DNA from: Rhizocola hellebori
GTDB lineage: Bacteria > Actinomycetota > Actinomycetes > Mycobacteriales > Micromonosporaceae
Assembly (NCBI RefSeq): GCF_016862955.1
Contig: NZ_BONY01000001.1
Coordinates: forward strand, 248,001 to 312,000
Length of the DNA: 64,000 nt
Direction of reading: 5' to 3'
Shown here: in pieces, positions 8,655 through 17,399 of the stretch
Numbering within the stretch: the stretch's first letter is position 1
How the letters are laid out: every line of letters begins with the position of its first letter
Notes under the pieces: generated by a model
Database searches by the model: none
The model's input: the letters and a program-made list of their open reading frames with translations, nothing else
Told to the model about the DNA's origin: nothing
Made by a program: the position numbers and the translations under genes

Positions 8655-11600
8655 CTACCCCGAAGGCAGCTCGGCGAGGAATTCTTGTGCGGCAGCCTCG
8701 CCCAGCCGCTGACCGGTGCGCCGGGCGAGGGTCAGCGCGTGCTCGGCGTTCTGTTTGGCCAGAGCCAATTCGCCGCGCTGGGCGTGGGTCCGGGCGAGCA
8801 CCATGGCGGCTTCCGTCTCGTAGATGAGGTACTCCCGGCTTTGCGCGGCGGCGAGGGCTGACTGTGCGTGCTCGAGCGCCTCCTCCAGGCGACCCGCGAG
8901 GAGAAAGGCCGCGCCAAGGCCGACCGTGGCCTCCACTTCCGGATGGGTCTCGGCGGACTTTCTCGCTATCTGCAAGGCATCGGTGTGGCATTCGATCGCC
9001 TCGCCCGCACGCTTGGCGCGTTGGTGGGCGATGCCGAGCGCATTGAGCGCATAGGCCACATTGAAGCTGTTGTCGGTGTCGCGGCTGACCTGAAGTGCCC
9101 GCTCCGCGTGATGGCGACCGGTCGCGTGCTGGCCACGGTCGAGGTGCAGGCGGGCAACGTAGCGTCCGGCCACCGCCTCACCGGAACGGAAGCGCACCTG
9201 TTGCGCAAGCTCGATGGCATTGTCCAGAAACTGTTGCGCTTCAGCGAACTCACCCAGCTCGCGGCAAGTGTCGCCGAGGTGGTTGAGGGACATGACGAGC
9301 ATGCTGGCCGCACCTGTCCCACGATGCAGCTCCACCGCCTTGGTCAACGTGTCGCGGGCCTCGCTCAAGGCGCCGGACATGAGATACGCCAGCCCCAGGG
9401 TGCCCAGGTTGACCGCCTCCCCGGCCCGATGCCCCAGGCGCTGATAGATGACGATCGACTCCCGACACAGCTCGATGGCCTGCCGCACCTCCCCCGCCCC
9501 GGCCTGGATGACGGCCAGGTTGCCGATCGCGGTGCCCTGCGCCTGCAGCCAATCGGCCTTACGGCTCAGCGCCAACGCTTGCTCGTAGGCCTTGACCGCC
9601 TCCCGATAGTGGCTGGCGCAATGGTAGGCATGGCCGAGGCTGATGGTGGCGCTGATGGTCGCTTCCGGACTCTCGCCACGCTCCGCCACGGACAGCGCAC
9701 ACCGTGCGACGGTCAGCCAGTCGGTGATGTCGCGCCGCATCCACAGGTGGCCGCGCATCGCGTCGGCCAGCCGGTAGGTCACCTCGGCCAGACCGCTACC
9801 CGCGGCATGCACCACGGTGGCCACCAGGTTGGCGTGTTCGGTGTCAAGCCATTGCGCGGCAGCGGCCGTGTCGGCGAAGTCCATCCGCACGGCGGCCTCG
9901 AACGGCAGGCGCAACATTTGCGGGTAGAGCAACCGGGCGGCCGCGTCCAGCATCGTCAGGTAATGGTCGTGCAGCCGCGTCAGCGCATCGGTGCGGACCT
10001 GGGGGCCAAAGTCGGTCTGCGCCTGCTCCTGAGCGAACAAGCGCAACAGGTCATGGCTGGAATAAAGGCCGTCGCCGCGCGGGGCGACCAGATGCGCGTC
10101 GGCCAGCCGATCCAGGCTCATCCCCGCCGCGCCGGGGGCGACCCCGCCGATGACGGCCGCGGTCGCGGAGGTGATGTCCTGACCCGGAAACAGGCCCAGC
10201 ATGCCCAGCAGGTGCCGGTCCTCATCGGCGAGGCCGCCGAACGAATGGGCGAACGCGGCGCGCACCGAGCTGCTCTCGTCGTCCCCGGCATGCAGGGCGG
10301 TGAGCCGCTCGGCCGAGGTGAACGTGGCCACCTGCCGCGCCAGGGACGACCGCGGCTGCCCGGCGATGTTGGCCGCCGCTATCCGCAGCGCCAGCGGGAG
10401 GTGGCCGCAGGCTCGGGCCAGATCCAGGCAGGCTTGAAGGTCGGCCTCGGTGAGGTCACGGCCGATGACCCAGGTCAGCAGGTCAACAGACTCGTCGCTG
10501 CTGAGGGCCGGCAAGGTCAGGGACCGCGCGCCCTGCCGGACCACCAGACCCGTCAGCGCGTCACGGCTGGTGACGATCACCATGCATTCTGGGGTACCGG
10601 GCAACAGCGGGCGCACCTGGTCTACGGAGCTCACATTGTCGAGGACCACGAGCATCCGGCGGCCCGCGACGACGGAACGGTAGAGCGCGGCCGCCTCGTC
10701 GACCTCGACCGGGACAGCGTCCGGCGCCACCCCCAGGCTGCGAACCAAATAGGTCAGGGCCTCGATCGGCCGCACCGGGCGGGCCCGGTCATAGCCGCGC
10801 ATGTCGATGAACAGCTGGCCGTCGGGAAACCCGCTGGACATCCCATGTGCCCAGCGCACCACCAGAGCGGTCTTGCCGATCCCGGGACTGCCGACCACCG
10901 CGATGACGGCCGGCGATCCGGAGTCGCGAGTGGACGCCGCCAGCGCATCGAGCTGTGCCAGCTCGCGGTCGCGGCCGGTGAATCCGCCGGCCTGGGCGGG
11001 CAGCTGCGCCGGCAGGTACTGCGTGCGGGGGCCCGGTTTCGGGGCGGGATCGTCGCGCAGCAGTGACATGTGCAGGCCACGCAACTCCGCGCCCGGCTCC
11101 ACGCCGTGTTCCTCGATGATGGCCGCCCACGCCCGCTGGTAGAGCTCGAGCGCGTCGCGGACCCGGCCCTGGCGATGCCACGCGGTCATCAGCAGACCGA
11201 TCAGGCGCTCCCGGGTCGGGTGCTGTGCCACCAGGTCGACCAGCTCGGGCGCTACGTTCTCGTGCCGGCCCAGCCGCAGTTCGGCTTCGTAGAGCAGCTC
11301 GGTGGCGGACAGGCGCAGCTCGGCCAGCCCGGCGGTGAGCCGCGAGCGAACGTCGTCGGAGGTCACGCCCATGAGCGCGGGGCCACGCCACAGCGCCAGC
11401 GCCTCCCGCAGGGTGGCCACCACCTCGCCTGGCTGCGACTGCTTTCGGGCCTGCTCGAGCGCGCCCCGGAACCGGTGCGCGTCAACGAAAAGCGGGTCGG
11501 TCTGCACCAGGTACCCCTGGCCGCGGTTGATCAGCTGGATCCGGGACTCGCCGGCCGGCTTGAGCGCCCCGCGCAATCTGCTCACATGGATCTGCAGGCT

Positions 11601-11780
11601 GCGATGGGCGTGCGAGGGCGGATCGTCGGCCCACAACAGGGAGGCCAGCCGAGCGGCGGGCACCAGCCGGCCTACGTCAAGCAGCAGCACGCCGAGCAGG
11701 AGCCGCTCCCGCCGGCGGCCAAGCTCCAGCGGGCGTCCCTGGTAGTACGCCTCGACCGGGCCAAGCACGCGTAGGTCCAT
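8655..11780 (-). CDS. SARP/AfsR-type regulator with NB-ARC and TPR domains
   Basis: A 1041-residue AfsR-like regulator. MDLRVLGPVEAY opens the winged helix, followed by the activator domain (to GVEPGAELRGLHMSLL, about residue 240), then NB-ARC with VGSPGIGKTAL (about 290-300), MLVVLDNVSS (about 375), HLPLALRIAA and SHDLLRLFA, and then about ten TPR-like helical pairs. The N-terminal ATG directly starts the DNA-binding domain, and a TACGGT -10 box lies 7 nt in front of it, implying a leaderless message. It is divergent from the surface protein at 11901. Second of three SARP-STAND regulators in the window. Confidence 0.93.
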   Translation of the reverse strand: MDLRVLGPVEAYYQGRPLELGRRRERLLLGVLLLDVGRLVPAARLASLLWADDPPSHAHRSLQIHVSRLRGALKPAGESRIQLINRGQGYLVQTDPLFVDAHRFRGALEQARKQSQPGEVVATLREALALWRGPALMGVTSDDVRSRLTAGLAELRLSATELLYEAELRLGRHENVAPELVDLVAQHPTRERLIGLLMTAWHRQGRVRDALELYQRAWAAIIEEHGVEPGAELRGLHMSLLRDDPAPKPGPRTQYLPAQLPAQAGGFTGRDRELAQLDALAASTRDSGSPAVIAVVGSPGIGKTALVVRWAHGMSSGFPDGQLFIDMRGYDRARPVRPIEALTYLVRSLGVAPDAVPVEVDEAAALYRSVVAGRRMLVVLDNVSSVDQVRPLLPGTPECMVIVTSRDALTGLVVRQGARSLTLPALSSDESVDLLTWVIGRDLTEADLQACLDLARACGHLPLALRIAAANIAGQPRSSLARQVATFTSAERLTALHAGDDESSSVRAAFAHSFGGLADEDRHLLGMLGLFPGQDITSATAAVIGGVAPGAAGMSLDRLADAHLVAPRGDGLYSSHDLLRLFAQEQAQTDFGPQVRTDALTRLHDHYLTMLDAAARLLYPQMLRLPFEAAVRMDFADTAAAAQWLDTEHANLVATVVHAAGSGLAEVTYRLADAMRGHLWMRRDITDWLTVARCALSVAERGESPEATISATISLGHAYHCASHYREAVKAYEQALALSRKADWLQAQGTAIGNLAVIQAGAGEVRQAIELCRESIVIYQRLGHRAGEAVNLGTLGLAYLMSGALSEARDTLTKAVELHRGTGAASMLVMSLNHLGDTCRELGEFAEAQQFLDNAIELAQQVRFRSGEAVAGRYVARLHLDRGQHATGRHHAERALQVSRDTDNSFNVAYALNALGIAHQRAKRAGEAIECHTDALQIARKSAETHPEVEATVGLGAAFLLAGRLEEALEHAQSALAAAQSREYLIYETEAAMVLARTHAQRGELALAKQNAEHALTLARRTGQRLGEAAAQEFLAELPSG

Positions 11781-11787
11781 GCACCGA

Positions 11788-11793
11788 ACCGTA
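11788..11793 (-). promoter_or_regulatory. -10 box of a leaderless promoter
   Basis: TACGGT on the minus strand, 7 nt in front of the ATG at 11780 with no Shine-Dalgarno sequence between. Confidence 0.45.
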
Positions 11794-11900
11794 GCCCCGC
11801 ATAGATCAAGTTCGTACGCGTGGGCAACAAAATGGCATCACGGTTGCGGCAGACGATCTTCTCGCGATAACTTGCCCCTCTCGTACTTACATGGGGGTTC

Positions 11901-12962
11901 ATGATGATGAGGCGGCTGGCCGCTGTCCTGCTGTCCGGTTTGGTCGCCACGACGTGGTGGGCGGCTCCGGTTTCCGCCGACAACTCCCTCGGGGTCGGAA
12001 ACCCCGGCCAGAGTTCGATTTACGTGCTCGTGCCATCGGCGATCAACGTCACCACCTTCTCCGGGTCGGGGCCGGCTGTCGGGCCCGACCTGCGCCTGGA
12101 TCTGTCCGGCCTGAGCTCCGCGATTACGGTTCTCCCCGAGGGGACCGGATGCGACCGGTCGGGCCAGGTGGTCGCCTGCAGCCAGCTGACCCAGGTGAGA
12201 ATCGAGGTCGCACCGGGAACAGGGCCGGGGCAGGCCGGGAAAATCGTGGTGCGCAACGAGTCCTCCAGCGCCTCGATCACCGTGGATGTCCTGACGGGTG
12301 CCCAATCGACGCTCGTCGGCGACAACGTGACGGTGACCGGGCGCATCGGCGACGTCGTCTCTATTCCGCTGTCGGTGCACAATCAGGGGCCGAACACCCT
12401 CTATCGCGGCGGGTTCAACGGTTTCTCCTATGAGGACAACACCCACTTGGTCTCCATGGACGGCTGCCGTCCCGGCCCGCCGGAGTGCTATCGCGACAAC
12501 TTCCGTGCGGGCACCTCCCTCGACCTCACCCTGCACGTGCGCATCGACGGCTGCACCTTGCCAGGAGCCAGCGGCGGGTACGGATTGTTCGGCACTCCGG
12601 TCGGCAAGTTCACCATGGGCCGGTTCAAGATCAAGGTAACCGGATGTCCGGGCAGCGGAACGTCGGGTGGTGGCACCTCGGGCGGATCGACGCAATCCAA
12701 TCCAGTGACGGCCACATCCGTTACGCCCGAAGCTGTTCCGCCGGCCAGCCCCACCGCGGAGCCGTCCACAACGGTCACCGCTTCGCCCACCGACGGCGCA
12801 CTCGCGGCACCGCTCGAGCCTGCGGCCACCGACCGGCCGCTGTCCAGCACATGGCCGCTGCTCGCCACGGGCGCAGCCATCGTCCTGATCGGCGCGGGCC
12901 TGTTCGGCGCGTTGGCCTACCGGCGCAGGTCGAAACCGGCCGCCCCAGCCGCAGAGTCCTGA
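11901..12962 (+). CDS. membrane-anchored extracellular surface protein
   Basis: A 353-residue type I membrane protein. It has a signal peptide (MMMRRLAAVLLSGLVATTWW, cleavage after VSA), an extracellular part of about 215 residues built of beta-strand-like segments with internal similarity to bacterial Ig-like or DUF11-type domains (GDNVTVTGRIGDVVSIPLSV), a Gly/Ser then Pro/Thr/Ser-rich stalk (about 245-310), a C-terminal membrane helix and a basic tail (YRRRSKPAAPAAES). No LPXTG sortase motif precedes the helix. It is divergent from the SARP regulator and may be its target. The ATG at 11901 has GGGGG 4 nt upstream. Confidence 0.8.
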   Translation: MMMRRLAAVLLSGLVATTWWAAPVSADNSLGVGNPGQSSIYVLVPSAINVTTFSGSGPAVGPDLRLDLSGLSSAITVLPEGTGCDRSGQVVACSQLTQVRIEVAPGTGPGQAGKIVVRNESSSASITVDVLTGAQSTLVGDNVTVTGRIGDVVSIPLSVHNQGPNTLYRGGFNGFSYEDNTHLVSMDGCRPGPPECYRDNFRAGTSLDLTLHVRIDGCTLPGASGGYGLFGTPVGKFTMGRFKIKVTGCPGSGTSGGGTSGGSTQSNPVTATSVTPEAVPPASPTAEPSTTVTASPTDGALAAPLEPAATDRPLSSTWPLLATGAAIVLIGAGLFGALAYRRRSKPAAPAAES

Positions 12963-12992
12963 GCCGTCACGAAAACTGTCAGGGTCTCGAGG

Positions 12993-13325
12993 GTGAACGT
13001 GTCCACGCCGCTGCTGTGGTTGTGCGGCCCGTCCGGAGTGGGCAAGTCGACGGTGGGCTGGGAGATCTTCCGCCAGCTCACCGAGGCCGGGTCGGCCGCC
13101 GCCTATGTGGACGCCGACCAGCTGGGTTTGTGCTACCCCGCGCCTGCCGACGACCCTTACAACCACCTGGTCAAAGCCCGCAACCTGGCCGCGGTGTGGG
13201 CGGCGGTCCGGGCTCGCGGCGTCGACGCCGTGATCCTGTCCGGCGGCATCGAGTCCGCGGATCAGATCGGCGTCTACACCGACCACCTCGCGGATGCCGC
13301 GCCGCAGCTGCCTCCGGTCGGCTGA
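12993..13325 (+). CDS. P-loop kinase-like protein, C-terminally truncated
   Basis: A 110-residue protein starting with GTG. It has the Walker A motif LCGPSGVGKSTVGWEIF and the YVDADQLGLCYPAP segment found in actinomycete adenylylsulfate-kinase-like ATPases. Relatives I know of are about 170-190 residues and continue with a second half carrying arginine lid residues. Here the frame stops soon after DAVILSGGIESADQ, and neither other forward frame continues the family, so the gene looks shortened by a real 3' loss and not a simple frameshift. It lies 30 nt after the surface protein and may be co-transcribed. Probably not fully functional. Confidence 0.6.
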   Translation: MNVSTPLLWLCGPSGVGKSTVGWEIFRQLTEAGSAAAYVDADQLGLCYPAPADDPYNHLVKARNLAAVWAAVRARGVDAVILSGGIESADQIGVYTDHLADAAPQLPPVG

Positions 13326-13403
13326 GCACCGCCAACCCGCCCGGCGCACGGTGGTGACCGCTTACCGATCGATGAGCGGCTTGCTCTCCCCGCAACGCCG
13401 GTC

Positions 13404-13425
13404 GCTTCGATATCTTCGTCGAAGC
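13404..13425. promoter_or_regulatory. short inverted repeat upstream of the esterase pair
   Basis: GCTTCGA (13404-13410) and TCGAAGC (13419-13425) form a perfect 7-bp dyad with an 8-bp centre, about 85 bp before the first esterase start. An operator is possible; it could also be the terminator of the kinase-like gene. Confidence 0.3.
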
Positions 13426-13509
13426 AGTGTTGGATAGGTCAATATCGATCTCCCGGGCCCGGCACGCGATCACCGGATTGCCATGCGCCCACCCGGGAAG
13501 GGACCCGCG

Positions 13510-14931
13510 ATGATGACGCCTCGTCTGCGACCACTCACCCGCCATGCATCGATTGCCGTTTGCCTTGCGGTATCGGTGGTGGCGGTGCTCACCCCAGCTT
13601 CACCCGCCGCTGCCGCGCCCGGTGACGGCTCCCCCGGCGACACCAACATCTCCTACCTCGGCCGGTGGGACAAGACCTCCAGCACCTTCTACGCCTCGAA
13701 CTGGGCGGGCGCCTATCTGCGTACCGGTTTCACCGGGACGACGGTGCGGATTCGCCAGCGCAACAGCGTCGAGTTCTGGGCGAGCATCGACAACCGGCCC
13801 TTCGTCAAGTTCACCGGCGTCAGCGGCACCGTCAACCTGACGCCCACCCCGCTGGCTGCGGGCAACCACACGCTGGTGGTCAACTACCGGCAGCGCGCCG
13901 GGTCCTACAACGGTGACGCCGTCTTCGGTGGCCTGGTGCTCGACGCCGGGGCGACCACCTTGGCGTTGCCGGTGCGGCCCAAGGTGCTGGAGTTTGTGGG
14001 CGACTCGATCACGGCCGGCACGCTGAGCTCAAACCTGGCGCTCACCGACTACGGCTGGCTCACCGGCGAGCGGCTGGGCACCGAGCACACCCAGATCGCC
14101 ATCGGCGGCGCATGCCTGGTCGCGGCCGCGGATGGGTGTTGGGGCATGGAGCAACGATATTTCAAAATCGACGCCGCCTCTTCGGCCAATTGGGATTTCA
14201 GCCGGTACCAAGCGAATGTGGTCGTGATAAATCTCGGCACCAACGACGTGGGCCACAGCGTGACCGGGGCGCAGTTCCAGAGCTCCTACACCGCCTTCCT
14301 GCGCAACATCCGTGCGCGGTATCCCGTGGCCACGATCCTGGCGCTGAAAACCTTCCGCGGAAGGTACATCACCGAAACCCAGAACGCGGTGACAGCGGTC
14401 AACAATGCGGGCGACCGCAACGTGTTCTTCGTCAACACCGACGGCTGGCTGACCGCTGACGGCCTGGCCGATGCGGTGCACCCCAACGACCTTGGCCACC
14501 AGCAGATCACCAATCGGCTGGCCCCCATCATCGCCGGCTACCTGAGCCCCTCCGGCAGGTACGAGGCGGAAGCGGCCACCTGCGACGGCACCATCGACTC
14601 CAATCACACGGGCTTCTCAGGCAGCGGATTCTGTAACGGCACCAACGCGATCGGCGCCGCGGTGCAGTTCTCGGCGAGCGTGGCGAGCGCCGGCTCCACC
14701 ACGATCGCGGTCCGCTTCGCCAACGCGACCGCGGCGGTAAGGCCGGCCGACCTCATCGTCAACGGGGTGAGGGTGCAGGCGGTGTCGTTCGAGGCGACCG
14801 CGACGTGGACGGCGTGGACCACCAAAACGCTGACGATACAGGTGAACGCGGGCGTGAACACGATCCGGTTCAGCCCGACCACGGCCGGTGGACTGCCCAA
14901 TATCGACTATCTCGACGTGACACCCCGGTAA
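13510..14931 (+). CDS. secreted CE2-like acetylesterase with C-terminal CBM35
   Basis: A 473-residue exported esterase. ATG at 13510 follows GGGAAGGGA and starts a signal peptide ending near AAA-AP. Residues about 45-145 form the jelly-roll N-terminal domain typical of carbohydrate esterase family 2 (YASNWAGAYLRTGFTGTTV). The SGNH catalytic domain follows with FVGDSITAG (nucleophile Ser), INLGTNDVGH and DAVHPNDLGHQQ (Asp/His). The last 125 residues are a CBM35 (YEAEAATCDGTIDSNH to LPNIDYLDV). CE2 enzymes remove acetyl groups from xylan or glucomannan outside the cell. It forms an operon with the next gene, 26 nt downstream, whose CBM35 is nearly the same. Confidence 0.88.
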   Translation: MMTPRLRPLTRHASIAVCLAVSVVAVLTPASPAAAAPGDGSPGDTNISYLGRWDKTSSTFYASNWAGAYLRTGFTGTTVRIRQRNSVEFWASIDNRPFVKFTGVSGTVNLTPTPLAAGNHTLVVNYRQRAGSYNGDAVFGGLVLDAGATTLALPVRPKVLEFVGDSITAGTLSSNLALTDYGWLTGERLGTEHTQIAIGGACLVAAADGCWGMEQRYFKIDAASSANWDFSRYQANVVVINLGTNDVGHSVTGAQFQSSYTAFLRNIRARYPVATILALKTFRGRYITETQNAVTAVNNAGDRNVFFVNTDGWLTADGLADAVHPNDLGHQQITNRLAPIIAGYLSPSGRYEAEAATCDGTIDSNHTGFSGSGFCNGTNAIGAAVQFSASVASAGSTTIAVRFANATAAVRPADLIVNGVRVQAVSFEATATWTAWTTKTLTIQVNAGVNTIRFSPTTAGGLPNIDYLDVTPR

Positions 14932-15419
14932 GTGCCTAAGCGCGAGGGAGGAAGACCATGAAGCTGAGATCTGCTCTGATCGCGGGCGCATGCGCGCTTG
15001 CCGCCGTTCCGGTGGTGTTGCTGGCCGTCACCGCGCAGGCGGCGACGACCCGATATGAGGCCGAGCTTTCCCCGGCCACCTGCGACGGCACCATCGACTC
15101 CAACCATGCCGGCTTCTCGGGCAGCGGTTTCTGCAACGCCACCAACGCGATTGGCGCGGCCGCCCAATTCACGGTCAGCGCCGCCATGGCCGGCACGGCG
15201 ACCATCGGGATCAGGTATGCCAACGGCACCACCACCGCACGCCCCGCCGACGTGATGGTCAACGGCGTGACGGTGCAGTCGTCTCCGTTCGACGGCACCG
15301 GAGCGTGGACCACCTGGGTCACCAGGACGGTCACCATTTCGGTGCGATCGGGCGCCAATGTGGTCAGGCTCAGCCCGACCACGGCCGGCGGTCTGCCCAA
15401 TGTGGACTTCCTCGATTAC
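14557..15419 (+). repeat. direct repeat of CBM35-encoding DNA across two genes
   Basis: The CBM35 at the C-terminus of the first esterase (from 14557) and at the N-terminus of the second (from 15051) share TCDGTIDSNH, GFSGSGFCN, TNAIGAA and SPTTAGGLPN. The DNA is also very similar. The copies are about 494 bp apart, a tandem domain duplication split by a gene boundary. Confidence 0.75.
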
Positions 15420-16208
15420 AGCGACAGCCCAAGCCCCACTCCTTGCGCCCCACCGTCTCCCAGCCCCTCCCCGTCCGCACCGGCGCGGATCACGGTGTGG
15501 CTGGCGGGCGACTCGACGATGGCGAACCCTTCCAGCGGAACGGTGTGCCCGGTCGGCTGGGGCAACCAGTTCGCGCAGTTCTTCAACGCCAACGTGACCG
15601 TGCGAAACAGCGCGGTCGGCGGGCGCAGCATCCAGACCTGGCTCTACGACCCCAACGTCACCACCGCCATGAACGCCTCCGGTGAATGCGTCATCAGTCC
15701 GGTCACCTTCTCCACGCGGTGGCAGGCGATGCTCGACTCCACCTCCGGCATGAAGGCCGGCGACTATCTGTTCATCCAGTTCGGCATCAACGACGGTTCC
15801 ACCACCTGCAACCGGCACGTCGGTTCGGCCCGCTACCGGGAGCTGCTCGGTGTCATGGCGCAGGCCGCGAAGGCCCGCGGCGCGCGCCCGATATTCCTGA
15901 CCCCGGCCGCCGCGATCACGTGCTCCGGCAATGTGGCCGTGGGCAACCGGGGCTTCCTCACCGAGACCACCACTGCGGCAAGCGCCAACCAGGTCCCCGT
16001 CATCGATCTGCACCGGCTGAGCTACACGCTTTACACCAGCCTCGGCCTGTGCCCGAACAACGGCGATTTCAACTCCGGTGCGGTGGGCGCCTTCTTCTGC
16101 CAGGACCACACCCACTTCGAAACGGCCGGTGCCCGGCAGATCGCCGGTGTGGTGGCAAGAGCGTTGCGCGATCAGCAGATTCCCCTCGCGGCCTACCTCA
16201 TCGCTTAG
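14958..16208 (+). CDS. secreted CBM35-CE12 rhamnogalacturonan acetylesterase-like protein
   Basis: A 416-residue exported protein. Signal peptide (MKLRSALIAGACALAAVPVV, cleavage AQA-AT), then CBM35 (about 32-153), a short Pro/Ser linker, and an SGNH domain of the carbohydrate esterase 12 type: WLAGDSTMAN (nucleophile Ser), NSAVGGRSIQTWL, FIQFGINDGS and DHTHFETAGARQIAG (Asp/His). CE12 enzymes deacetylate pectin rhamnogalacturonan or related glycans. A GGGAGGAAG ribosome binding site precedes the ATG. With the upstream CE2-like enzyme it makes a two-gene deacetylation operon for plant cell-wall polymers; substrate choice is inference. Confidence 0.88.
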   Translation: MKLRSALIAGACALAAVPVVLLAVTAQAATTRYEAELSPATCDGTIDSNHAGFSGSGFCNATNAIGAAAQFTVSAAMAGTATIGIRYANGTTTARPADVMVNGVTVQSSPFDGTGAWTTWVTRTVTISVRSGANVVRLSPTTAGGLPNVDFLDYSDSPSPTPCAPPSPSPSPSAPARITVWLAGDSTMANPSSGTVCPVGWGNQFAQFFNANVTVRNSAVGGRSIQTWLYDPNVTTAMNASGECVISPVTFSTRWQAMLDSTSGMKAGDYLFIQFGINDGSTTCNRHVGSARYRELLGVMAQAAKARGARPIFLTPAAAITCSGNVAVGNRGFLTETTTAASANQVPVIDLHRLSYTLYTSLGLCPNNGDFNSGAVGAFFCQDHTHFETAGARQIAGVVARALRDQQIPLAAYLIA

Positions 16209-16252
16209 GTTAGCCGGACTCATCTAGCGCGGGCAGCGCCCCTGCTCCCAGA

Positions 16253-16286
16253 CTCTCTGCGCGCATTGCCATATGCGCGCAGAGAG
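16253..16286. terminator. perfect 14-bp stem-loop
   Basis: CTCTCTGCGCGCAT (16253-16266) pairs exactly with ATGCGCGCAGAGAG (16273-16286) around a 6-nt loop. It lies 45 nt after the CE12 stop and ends 18 nt before the next start, so it may terminate the esterase operon or control translation of the next gene. Confidence 0.6.
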
Positions 16287-16304
16287 AACTGGACAGGAGG
16301 AGTT

Positions 16305-17368
16305 GTGCGTGCCAAGACGTTCGGCTTGATCCTCACCATCACCGGGGTGCTGGCGGCGCAGGCGGCATTGTCGCCCGCGCAGGCGAGCCCGGCCCCCGCA
16401 CGGTCACCGGCCCGATCGCAGCGGGCCGTGGTGCCGCTGAGCGCCGACCTGACCATCATCCGGGTCACCGGCGACGCCGCCGGGCTCCACGATCAGCTTG
16501 AGACACAACGGTTCTACCGTGACAGCCGCGGTCGCACCCGGACAGAGTCGGGCACGGTCGTCACCATCAGCGACCCCGCGACCGGAACGATCACCTTGGA
16601 CACCAAGGCGGGCACCTTCACCGAGCAGGCCCGCCAGCCGCAGGCCGCCGGGCCACGGACGGCGCAGCCCAAGCAAAGCGGCACAGCCGATCGGCGGTTG
16701 TCCTCGCCACCCCGGAAACTGGGCGAGGCCGTGGTGGAAGGGGTACCCACCCAGGGCAGCGCCTACACGCTGACCATCCCCCCAGCGGCGACCGGGCGGC
16801 GATCAGCAAAGAGGTCACGCTCTGGCATTCGGTGCAGCTGCAACTGCCGGTGAAGCTGAGCATGGTGGAGGCTTCCGGCGCGGGCTACTCGCAGACGTAC
16901 ACCAATATCAAAGCGGACGTCGAGCAGCCTGACGCGTTGTTCAAGGTTCCTGACGGCTACCACACCGCCATGCCGCCGCGAGGCACCGACGGAGACATGA
17001 GCACTGCCTTCTATCCCTGCGCCTGGGCGGTCAACAGCCCACTGGTGATCAACAGCGTCGGCACGTACTTTGCCTCCGACGCCGTCACCGCTTACACCAC
17101 GGTCGGCGGAGGATCGGGTTTCCCGCCCCTGCCCAATTTCCCGTGCATCTTCATCCAGGACTATCCACAGTTCGAGTACCCGTTGTTCGGCTACCCGCTG
17201 ACGCCGCTGCCCAACTATCTGCAGGACGTCTGGGTGGTCGAAGACACCGGCGGGTTTGTACCGTGGATCCCCTACGTGGCGTTCGGTTATATCGAATTCA
17301 CCACCAGACCCATCCACCTGTACGAAACCACGCGTTTCGTCGGCGAGGTTGTGCTGATCATCAATTGA
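16305..17368 (+). pseudogene. secreted LolA/outer-membrane-lipoprotein-sorting-like protein, frameshifted
   Basis: GTG at 16305 follows AGGAGG (16295-16300) and opens a signal peptide (VRAKTFGLILTITGVLAAQA). The mature part has antiparallel-strand text (RTESGTVVTISDPATGTITL, then TKAGTF) of the kind seen in LolA-like proteins. At the six-C run 16778-16783 the frame fails. Adding one C gives TIPPSGDRAAISKEVTLWHS, which joins smoothly to the downstream frame (KADVEQPDALFKVPDGY and about 130 more residues to 17368), 354 residues in all. As written, the first frame ends at 16853. This may be a true pseudogene, slippage at the tract, or an assembly error. It lies 31 nt before the candidate precursor peptide, so it may belong to the same transcript. 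Confidence 0.7.
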
Positions 17369-17399
17369 CGCTACGAATCACCCCAAGAGGAGGTGACAC

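Noticed and set aside
11901-12962. LPXTG sortase substrate
   Set aside because: The residues before the C-terminal helix read DRPLSSTW; no LPXTG or LAXTG motif is present, so it is a simple membrane anchor.
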